Of a DNA stretch of 64,000 nucleotides, positions 58,221 through 64,000 are shown piece by piece; the stretch's first letter is position 1; the number at the start of each line of letters is the position of its first letter. The stretch is taken from the NCBI RefSeq assembly GCF_001456955.1, contig NZ_KQ758477.1, positions 1 to 64,000 of the forward strand, read 5' to 3'. A model generated the notes under the pieces. It was not told the origin of the DNA and did no database searches. It saw only the letters and a list, made by a program, of their open reading frames with translations. A program made the translations under genes and the position numbers. Origin of the DNA: Microbacterium enclense (GTDB lineage: Bacteria > Actinomycetota > Actinomycetes > Actinomycetales > Microbacteriaceae).

Positions 58221-58968
58221 TGATTACCGCCTGTTGCAGAAGTGACATGAGCAAGGTCCATACGCCCGTCACCATGAGCAGCCCGAGCAGGATGAGCACG
58301 GCGCCTCCGATGAGGTTGAGTGTGCGGATGTGAGTACGAAGGACTGTGACGGACCGCGCGGCCCATCCCCATCCGAGTGCCAGTACGAGGAATGGCATTC
58401 CGAGGCCGAGTGAGTAAGACAGACCGAGGAGCCCGGCTCGGGTGGGGTCACCGAGGTTCCACGACACGGACAAGATTGCTGCGAGTGTGGGGCCGATGCA
58501 CGGTGTCCAGCCCACACCGAGTGAGAATCCGAGAAGCGGGGCGCCAACGAGCCCGGCTCGACCGCGGAAGGTTGGGCGGATGCCGCGCTGTCCGAGCTGG
58601 ATTGCGCCCATGAAGATCAACCCCAGGACGATGTTCACGATGCCGAAGACGCGAGTGAGGAGATCGGCGTAGCGCAGCAGCGCGATTCCGAAGAATCCTC
58701 CCAGGACGGTGACGGCGACGAAGACCACGGTGAATCCGGCGATGAAGAGGAGGACGCCTGCTACTAGCCGCGGGCGTGCGGTAACCGCTGTCGCACCATT
58801 TTCTCCGGTCGTGGAGGTGGGAGGGGCAGCCACACCGCCGAGATACCCGAGGTAGCCGGGCACCAGCGGCAGGACACAGGGCGATAAGAAGGAGATGAGA
58901 CCGGCGAGCAGGGCGAGCGGGATGGCAAGCCAGAGCGCGCCGTCGACGACGACCGCCCCGGCGCTCAT
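58201..58968 (-). CDS. ccdA: cytochrome c biogenesis protein CcdA
   Basis: 255 residues, six transmembrane helices with the conserved AGLISFLSPCVLPLVPGYLGYL and LGVGWTPCIGPTLAAIL cysteine motifs (P-C pairs that relay electrons). It passes reductant from the cytosol to the ResA-like thioredoxin encoded next. Overlaps that gene by 4 bp. Confidence 0.95.
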   Translation of the reverse strand: MSAGAVVVDGALWLAIPLALLAGLISFLSPCVLPLVPGYLGYLGGVAAPPTSTTGENGATAVTARPRLVAGVLLFIAGFTVVFVAVTVLGGFFGIALLRYADLLTRVFGIVNIVLGLIFMGAIQLGQRGIRPTFRGRAGLVGAPLLGFSLGVGWTPCIGPTLAAILSVSWNLGDPTRAGLLGLSYSLGLGMPFLVLALGWGWAARSVTVLRTHIRTLNLIGGAVLILLGLLMVTGVWTLLMSLLQQAVINVPLPL

Positions 58969-59552
58969 GGTCCCTCCGCAAGCGTGTCCGCGACGATGGT
59001 GGACAGGATGGACGCGCTAGGAAGTTGGCCGATGATGCGGGCGGCGAGGCGACCTTGGCGGTCCATCACGAGCGTTGTGGGTGTGGCTTGGATCGGGGTG
59101 AGTTGCGCGAAGGCGAGTTTCACCTGACCGTCGTTGACGTCGATGACGCTGGGATAGGTAACGTTGTTCTCGCGCGCGAAAGAGAGTGCTGTCTCAGCTT
59201 GGTCGTAGGTGTTCACTCCGAGGAAGTTGACCCCCTCGCCCTGGAAGCGTAGGAAGACTTCTTCAAGCATGGGAGCCTCGACGATGCACGGTCCGCAGGC
59301 GGCGTACCAGAAGTTCACGACGAGCACCTCACCTCGGTAGTCGTCGCTGGTGACGGTTTCACCGGTTTCGATGACGCCTTTGAACTGAACGGGTCCGCCT
59401 CTGTCCGACGCGGCGATCTCGGCTACCTGGAAATCTCCTTCGGAGAACGAAGCGCCCGCGCCGGCGTCTGATGATGGAATTGTGGCGGTGCAACCGGTCA
59501 CCATGCCCACAATGATGAGTGCCGCGCTCAGAGCGATGAGTCTGTGGTTCAT
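58965..59552 (-). CDS. resA: ResA/TlpA-like thioredoxin lipoprotein
   Basis: 195 residues from 59552. Signal peptide with lipobox (GMVTGC), a thioredoxin fold with the redox site NFWYAACGPCIVEAPML (C-G-P-C) and ATPTTLVMDRQGRLAARIIG. It reduces apocytochrome c cysteines. The upstream start 59624 would lie in the neighbouring gene. Confidence 0.92.
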   Translation of the reverse strand: MNHRLIALSAALIIVGMVTGCTATIPSSDAGAGASFSEGDFQVAEIAASDRGGPVQFKGVIETGETVTSDDYRGEVLVVNFWYAACGPCIVEAPMLEEVFLRFQGEGVNFLGVNTYDQAETALSFARENNVTYPSVIDVNDGQVKLAFAQLTPIQATPTTLVMDRQGRLAARIIGQLPSASILSTIVADTLAEGP

Positions 59553-59881
59553 GCCCGCTCCCTCTTGATGATGGCTCCCGCAACAAGGAAGATGACTGCG
59601 GCTACGGGTTGCGCCGCGGTCCAAAGGGCACCTTCAGCGGGGATCGGAAGCACCGGGTTCCATACCGCTGCGATCACGGCAAACACCGGCACCCACCACA
59701 GCCGACGCTCCTGGTAGGCAAATGAGGCGACGATGAGCGCCAAAATTGCCACGATGAAGCGCACGACCGTGAACCAGCCGCTGTCCAACAGCGCCGGCGC
59801 CACGAACAAGACAGCCGCAGCGATCAGCCCGGGGGCAAGGGCGTTCCGCTGGTATCGAGATGGCGTCTTTGTCTTTTTCAT
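59549..59881 (-). CDS. small membrane protein
   Basis: 110 residues with three or four transmembrane helices (APGLIAAAVLFVAPALLDSG, TVVRFIVAILALIVASFAY, LWWVPVFAVIAAVWNPVLPI, AAQPVAAVIFLVAGAII) and basic ends (MKKTKTPSRYQRN; KRERA). It resembles the DUF6804 group. It overlaps lspA and resA by 4 bp each, so translation is coupled. Role unknown. Confidence 0.72.
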   Translation of the reverse strand: MKKTKTPSRYQRNALAPGLIAAAVLFVAPALLDSGWFTVVRFIVAILALIVASFAYQERRLWWVPVFAVIAAVWNPVLPIPAEGALWTAAQPVAAVIFLVAGAIIKRERA

Positions 59882-60420
59882 TGCTTAGCCTCCGGGGGAA
59901 CGCCGAACGTGGGTGGTGTGGCAGGCGCAACCTTGGTGCCACTGGTGGCGCGTTGGCGAAGCATCAGCATCACCGCGACCGCTATCGCTCCGGCGGCAAG
60001 GAAGATGTCTGCCAAGTTGCCGATGAACAGATCCCCGTATGCAAGGAAGTCGGTGACGTGGCCGATTGCGAACCCGGGCGGCGACATGAAGCGGTCGATG
60101 AGGTTGCCGACAGCTCCGCCGAGGAACAGCCCCAAACCAGCCGCCCATCCCACCGTTCGCGCGCGGGCCGCCATAACGAAAAGACCGGCGACGGCTGCCA
60201 CGCCTACTAGCGTGAGGACCCAGGTCATGCCCGAACCCGTTCCCAGCACCGCGCCGGGGTTGAAAGCGAGTTGCAGACCGAATGCGTCTCCGAAAATGGG
60301 CACCCGTCTCCCGTCTGCAAGCGCAGTCAAGGCAATGGCCTTACTGAATTGATCTGTCAACACCGCGGCCGCTGCCACCATGCAGGCGACGGCGAACGGC
60401 CGCGTCTTCTCAGCGGTCAC
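59878..60420 (-). CDS. lspA: lipoprotein signal peptidase II, second copy
   Basis: 180 residues: LTDQFSKAIAL, LAFNPGAVLG, GGAVGNLIDRF and FLAYGDLFIGNLADIF (catalytic Asp) motifs, four helices. It processes lipoproteins, probably those of this cluster such as ResA. Differs clearly from the lspA at 38813. Confidence 0.93.
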   Translation of the reverse strand: MTAEKTRPFAVACMVAAAAVLTDQFSKAIALTALADGRRVPIFGDAFGLQLAFNPGAVLGTGSGMTWVLTLVGVAAVAGLFVMAARARTVGWAAGLGLFLGGAVGNLIDRFMSPPGFAIGHVTDFLAYGDLFIGNLADIFLAAGAIAVAVMLMLRQRATSGTKVAPATPPTFGVPPEAKQ

Positions 60421-60826
60421 TTTCTTCGTCCTTTCTGAGGTGGCGGGTTCGCCGCGCTGTCATCAAGAGCGTGACCAACGCGCCGCCGAGAATGAGCGCC
60501 ACTGCGGAGACTCCCAGCACGGGAGCGGCCTCGCCACCGCCGGTGGGCACTCCTCGACCGTCCGTGCGTGGGGTCGCCGTGGAGTGAGGGTGGGTCTGAT
60601 GACCGGGTGACGGAGCGTCGGAGGTCTCTAAGCGTTCGATGCTCCGAGATGCAATGGTTGGGCTGATATCCGCGGCCAAGCCCCACGCGGGGGCCACGAC
60701 GGCGAAGGCCGGTGCCGCGGGTCCTGCAACGATGAGGGCGGTGCCAAGAGCGACGGTGGTGCACAGCGTCGACCTGATCTGCACCGCGCGATGGCGATGT
60801 TTGGAAATATGTAAAAGTCTCATCAA
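60410..60826 (-). CDS. secreted, membrane-anchored hypothetical protein
   Basis: 138 residues. A signal peptide (TLCTTVALGTALIVAGPAAPAFA), a His/Pro-rich middle (PSPGHQTHPHSTATPRTDGRG) and a C-terminal membrane anchor with basic end (LGVSAVALILGGALVTLLMTARRTRHLRKDEE). It could bind metal through the His residues. No family is recognised. It overlaps the second lspA start. Confidence 0.55.
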   Translation of the reverse strand: MMRLLHISKHRHRAVQIRSTLCTTVALGTALIVAGPAAPAFAVVAPAWGLAADISPTIASRSIERLETSDAPSPGHQTHPHSTATPRTDGRGVPTGGGEAAPVLGVSAVALILGGALVTLLMTARRTRHLRKDEESDR

Positions 60827-60832
60827 TCTTTT

Positions 60833-61834
60833 TCAAGGTCGGGCGTGGATGAACCGGGCAATACGAGTCGCGTCCGTCCATACCCCGGGGAGGGTGTTGG
60901 CTTTGGCGTGGCTGTGTGTGGGGATTCCGGCAACGAATAGACCGGGCAGCGCCGTCACGGTGGGGATGCGTCGCTGAAGCTGCGGCAGCGTGGGCAACCA
61001 CTCATCGCCCGCTACGTACCCCGTGGCGAAGACGACTGACTGGTAGGTCTGCCGAGACCCGTCCGAAAAGGTGAACTCGGTTCCCTGTGCCCCTGTCGTC
61101 GCGTCTCGAATGCGGACCCCTCTGTTTCGGAGGGCGTCGTAGGGAGGTTCTTGCGCGACATTTCTGCGTCGCCACGGTGAAAACCGCGGGTGGGTGGGGA
61201 ATCGTCTCGCTTGTACTTCAGTGCCACCGGAGCGAACCGCCAGAGTGACGTCGTGCGAGTTTGCTAGGTCGAAGGCGACCTCGACCCCGGCATTTCCGCC
61301 GCCGACAATAAGGACCCGGCCGTGCGGGATTTGCTCGCGTGTTCTGTAGGCGTTGGTGTGCATCTGCACCCCCTCGACTTCGACATCTGCAGCCCATTCC
61401 GGAAATCGGGGACGTGCTGCGGCGCCAGTGGCGCACACGATATTGCGGGTCTGAACTTCGCCGATGGTGGTTTTCAAGCACAGCGTCGGGCCGGTTCCGT
61501 AGCGGGTGACGGCGACGGCCCGGACACCCCAGACGGGGTCTATGCCGAGCTCTGCTTCGAATCTGTGCAGGTAGTTTTCGATGTCTCCCGGGGTGGGGTG
61601 CCGGTACGGGTCACCCTCCAGCGGTCTGCGGGGAAAGCTGGAGTGCTCAGCGTTGCTGAGCAACCGCATGGAAGGCCAGCGCTCACTCCACGCGCGTTGT
61701 GCCCGCGGGGAACGGTCAATGACAACGAAGTCGCGTTGCGGTTCCATGCCGCGAGCGATCAGTGCCGCTGCGGTTGCCAGTCCAGCCTGCCCTGCGCCCA
61801 CGATGATGACTCGTCGGTGTGACAGGCCCGCCAC
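60833..61834 (-). CDS. flavin-containing monooxygenase-like (CzcO-type) oxidoreductase
   Basis: 333 residues from GTG 61834. FAD motif VIIVGAGQAGLATAAALIARG, NADPH motif VLIVGGGNAGVEVAFDLA, and an FMO-like VVFATGY. Proteins of this type (sometimes named CzcO) accompany metal-resistance genes; the substrate is unknown. The GTG shares one base with the DsbA-like stop. Confidence 0.82.
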   Translation of the reverse strand: MAGLSHRRVIIVGAGQAGLATAAALIARGMEPQRDFVVIDRSPRAQRAWSERWPSMRLLSNAEHSSFPRRPLEGDPYRHPTPGDIENYLHRFEAELGIDPVWGVRAVAVTRYGTGPTLCLKTTIGEVQTRNIVCATGAAARPRFPEWAADVEVEGVQMHTNAYRTREQIPHGRVLIVGGGNAGVEVAFDLANSHDVTLAVRSGGTEVQARRFPTHPRFSPWRRRNVAQEPPYDALRNRGVRIRDATTGAQGTEFTFSDGSRQTYQSVVFATGYVAGDEWLPTLPQLQRRIPTVTALPGLFVAGIPTHSHAKANTLPGVWTDATRIARFIHARP

Positions 61835-62502
61835 TAGGGGGTGCCGTCCAGGCGGGTAGTGATGGCTTCTTCGAGGTCGTTCCATCGTTCAATGACAAGG
61901 GGTTCACCGTCGACAAAGAAGGTGGGGGTTCGGTCCACGCCAAGGACGCGTCCGTCGTCGAGGTCGGATCGAACACGCTCGAGAGTGGCAGGGTCGGCGA
62001 CAGCTGCGTCGTAGCTCGCCATGTCCAAGCCCAACTCGGTCGCGTACGAGCGAAACAGCTCCGCTTGGCTTTGCTGAGATTCTCCCCATTGTGCTTGCGT
62101 GTCGAAGAGACGCTTATACATCTCTTCGAAGCGTCCCTGCTGTGCCGCGGCCTCCGCGGCGACCGCGGAATTTTCGGAGTTGAGGTGGCCGGGAAGAGGG
62201 AAGTAGCGGACGACGTAGTTGATCTGTCCCGCGTACTTCACACGGAGCTCTTCCACGACGGGGTAATAAGCGCCGCAAGCTTCGCACTCGAAGTCCAAGA
62301 ACTCCACGATGGTGATGGCGTCGCCGCCGGCGTCGTCGAGGACGTGGGAGTCGTCTCGAACGACTGCTACCGTCCCTCCTCCCCTTTCCTCGGCGGCGGC
62401 GCGAGTGTTGTTCTGATCGATGAGGATGTAGATGACAGCCCCCGCGACGACGGCGACGGCAGCAGCGGCGGTAATGACCGTCGCCTTCCAATTGATTTTC
62501 AT
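61834..62502 (-). CDS. DsbA-like thiol oxidoreductase
   Basis: 222 residues: signal anchor (KATVITAAAAVAVVAGAVIYILI), thioredoxin-fold domain with redox site FLDFECEACGAYYPVVEEL (C-E-A-C), and VDRTPTFFVDGEPL (cis-Pro). It introduces disulfides in secreted proteins or feeds the cytochrome maturation cluster. Start at 62502 lies after upstream ATG 62526. Confidence 0.9.
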   Translation of the reverse strand: MKINWKATVITAAAAVAVVAGAVIYILIDQNNTRAAAEERGGGTVAVVRDDSHVLDDAGGDAITIVEFLDFECEACGAYYPVVEELRVKYAGQINYVVRYFPLPGHLNSENSAVAAEAAAQQGRFEEMYKRLFDTQAQWGESQQSQAELFRSYATELGLDMASYDAAVADPATLERVRSDLDDGRVLGVDRTPTFFVDGEPLVIERWNDLEEAITTRLDGTP

Positions 62503-62580
62503 GGGTACTCCAGCACTTAACGGCACAAGGAAGCCCGGGTTGCCCGGGATGAGTGTCGCCGCGGGGGCGACGTGCCGATG

Positions 62581-63012
62581 TCAGGTTCTGGAGATGCCCA
62601 GTTGCGCGATTGTGAGGGCGTGGCCCCCACGTCTGACGGTTACAGCGTGGATGAAAGACGGCGGAAGGGCGCGCCAGAGTGTGAGCCCGGCCCGTTGGCG
62701 ACGTACCAGGAGATGGATGACGAGGTACAGAACGAATCCGCAGACGACCCCGAGAACGCACAGCGCCATTCCCGGCGACACGTCGTACACGCCCGATTCA
62801 ATGATTGAAGTAGAGACGGGTGCGCCGGGTTCTTGCGGCGCAGCGTCAGATGCCGTCACGACCGTACCGCTTACCGGGCCGTTGTCGCCGTGACTGAGCG
62901 CCACGAACCCGAGCAGCATGAGTGCCCCGAGGGCGATGATGGTAATGAGTCGCGTTATCGCACCGTGCTCTTTCATCAGCACGGAGCGCCGTGAGCGAGC
63001 GTCAATAGACAT
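62581..63012 (-). CDS. small membrane protein, DUF6153-like
   Basis: 143 residues from MSIDARSRRS (a start at 62976 is possible). Two transmembrane helices (LITIIALGALMLLGFVALSHG and MALCVLGVVCGFVLYLVIHLLV) and C-terminus HALTIAQLGISRT. No Shine-Dalgarno is seen; a TACACT box 9-14 bases upstream suggests a leaderless transcript. It belongs with the paralogues at 41049 and 53485. Confidence 0.55.
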   Translation of the reverse strand: MSIDARSRRSVLMKEHGAITRLITIIALGALMLLGFVALSHGDNGPVSGTVVTASDAAPQEPGAPVSTSIIESGVYDVSPGMALCVLGVVCGFVLYLVIHLLVRRQRAGLTLWRALPPSFIHAVTVRRGGHALTIAQLGISRT

Positions 63013-63128
63013 CGGTAGCCAGTGTACGTAGCGGTTCCGCACGAGATGCTGGAAACAGCTGACGTTGATGCTGACATGCGATTCGGGCGGCGACCACGCC
63101 TGTTCCAGAGGATCGACGCCGTGTGCGG

Positions 63129-64000
63129 TTAAGCGTGGCGGACATCCCCGGGTTCCGAATCTTGCAGGTCGGCTGTCTCAATCTGGAAGGTGGAGTGCCT
63201 TACGGATACCTCGAAGTGCTGGGCCACGCAGGCTCTGACGTCCCTGAGGACTGCGGCTGCGTGTCCGTCCGTGAAACATTCGTCTTCGACGACGACATGC
63301 GCGCTGATCGTCGGTAGGCCGGTGGCGACCGTCGAGGCGTGTAGGTCGTGGACGTCTATGACGTGGTCGAGTTCGAGGATGTGTGATCGCACATGGTCCA
63401 GGTTCAAACCGTCGGGGGTGAACTCCATGAGCACCCGCGACGTCTCGCGCAGCAACTTGAATGCACGCGGCACGATGAGTGCAGCAATGAAGAGACCGGC
63501 GATGGCGTCAGCTTGAAGGAAACCTGTGGTCCAGATGAGAACAGCCGCAATAATGACCCCAAGCGATCCCAGCGCGTCGTTCAGCACTTCCAAGAACGCC
63601 GCCCGCATGTTGAAGTTGGCTCCACGACTGGACGACAGCACGAAGATGGCGATGATGTTCGCGACTAGCCCAATGACTCCGAAAACCAGCAGCTCGGCAG
63701 CTGGCACCTCAGGGGGCTCGAAGAGCCGTCGTATCCCTTCGATGGCGGTGTAGCCCCCTACCGCCATCAACAAAGCCGCTTGCCCGAAGGCAGCGATGAC
63801 TTCGATACGACGGAACCCCCAGGTGCGTCGCGCGCTAGCTGGGCGCAGCATCAGCGTCGCGGCAATGAGTGCAACAAGAAGTCCGGATGCGTCAGTGAGC
63901 GCGTGGGCCGTGTCCGTGAGGAGGGCGAGACTGCCAGTGAGAAAGGATCCAATCGCTTGAGTCGCGGTGATTGCCGCGGTGATTCCAAAGGCAATCCAAA
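63129..64000 (-). CDS. cation diffusion facilitator (CzcD-like), partial at the right edge
   Basis: At least 290 codons; the start lies beyond base 64000. LLTDTAHALTDASGLLVALIAATLM, RRIEVIAAFGQAALLM, DALGSLGVIIAAVLIW and DAIAGLFIAALIV are CDF membrane motifs with their HD-type metal sites; the C-terminal cytoplasmic domain (IDVHDLHASTVATGLPTISAHVVVEDEC) closes the protein. Exports Zn/Co/Cd-like ions. Confidence 0.88.
   Translation of the reverse strand, partial: WIAFGITAAITATQAIGSFLTGSLALLTDTAHALTDASGLLVALIAATLMLRPASARRTWGFRRIEVIAAFGQAALLMAVGGYTAIEGIRRLFEPPEVPAAELLVFGVIGLVANIIAIFVLSSSRGANFNMRAAFLEVLNDALGSLGVIIAAVLIWTTGFLQADAIAGLFIAALIVPRAFKLLRETSRVLMEFTPDGLNLDHVRSHILELDHVIDVHDLHASTVATGLPTISAHVVVEDECFTDGHAAAVLRDVRACVAQHFEVSVRHSTFQIETADLQDSEPGDVRHA

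Noticed and set aside
1..64000. CRISPR arrays, rRNA, tRNA genes and intact insertion sequences
   Set aside because: No regularly spaced repeat array, no recognisable RNA gene and no transposase with inverted ends was seen. The only recombinase is the resolvase-type gene at 36758.

Overview
This window looks like part of a large conjugative, metal-resistance plasmid (or an integrated conjugative element) of a high-GC Gram-positive bacterium, most likely in the Microbacteriaceae (Microbacterium or a relative). The reasons are the very high GC with strong G/C third positions, the SCO6880-type actinobacterial conjugation operon, a relaxase with the actinobacterial YL-GPG-EH-HLVAG signature, an EspR-like regulator, and a metal cluster built from families common in Actinobacteria (CmtR-like ArsR, CsoR, Csp, DUF6153-like, CopD-CtaG fusion, System II cytochrome c maturation). 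No rRNA, tRNA, CRISPR array or complete insertion sequence was seen.

Region by region. 0.1-7.9 kb: a mostly minus-strand 'leading region' with an SSB, a DUF3560 protein, a ParA/ParB-like pair, small proteins, a glutaredoxin and an ArdC-like antirestriction protein. It is punctuated by repeated hairpin-rich non-coding cassettes and by six copies of an AATAGAGTTATT motif placed before transcription units. 7.9-11.3 kb: a geranylgeranyl-reductase-type flavoprotein, then three overlapping genes: an ImmA/IrrE-type protease, a seven-helix MAB_1171c-like membrane protein and an EspR-like HTH regulator. 11.4-21.9 kb: one long plus-strand type IV secretion operon (lipoprotein, cell-wall hydrolase, VirB2-, VirB8- and VirB6-like proteins, SCO6880, VirB4-like, VirD4-like, DUF4913). 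22.1-23.1 kb: a winged-helix protein with 23-bp iterons upstream, a candidate replication locus. 23.9-29.4 kb: a defence-like minus-strand island (HEPN-like protein, RelE/Phd-type toxin-antitoxin pair, a 44-residue basic membrane peptide behind stacked hairpins, a PD-(D/E)XK-like protein and a SIR2 protein). 29.4-33.2 kb: mobilization genes (MobC-like, MOB relaxase, accessory protein) and a candidate oriT. 33.5-37.7 kb: a membrane protein, a candidate replication or HTH protein, a small RHH-like protein, an Apea-type HEPN protein, and a serine recombinase with a membrane protein.

37.8-64 kb is metal cargo. A CmtR-like/CadD/LspA lead-cadmium operon is followed by an eight-gene copper operon transcribed leftwards behind a CsoR box (CsoR, CopZ, CopA, CopB, copper-storage Csp, DUF6153-like, DUF305, F510_1955-type lipoprotein). 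Next come an ArsR plus cation-diffusion facilitator pair, and a long minus-strand envelope cluster: CopD-CtaG fusion, CcsB, DUF4307, M23 peptidase, CopC, Lnt, CtaG, ResB, CcdA, a ResA-like thioredoxin, a second LspA, a flavin monooxygenase and a DsbA-like protein. A partial CDF transporter runs off the right edge.

The most striking unexplained signal is a 14-bp palindrome, CTAGGCATGCCTAG and close variants, found only before the ImmA/7TM/EspR operon, before the conjugation operon (two abutting copies), at the mobilization locus and beside the RHH/HEPN genes. It suggests a dedicated regulon in which the protease-membrane-HTH module controls conjugation.
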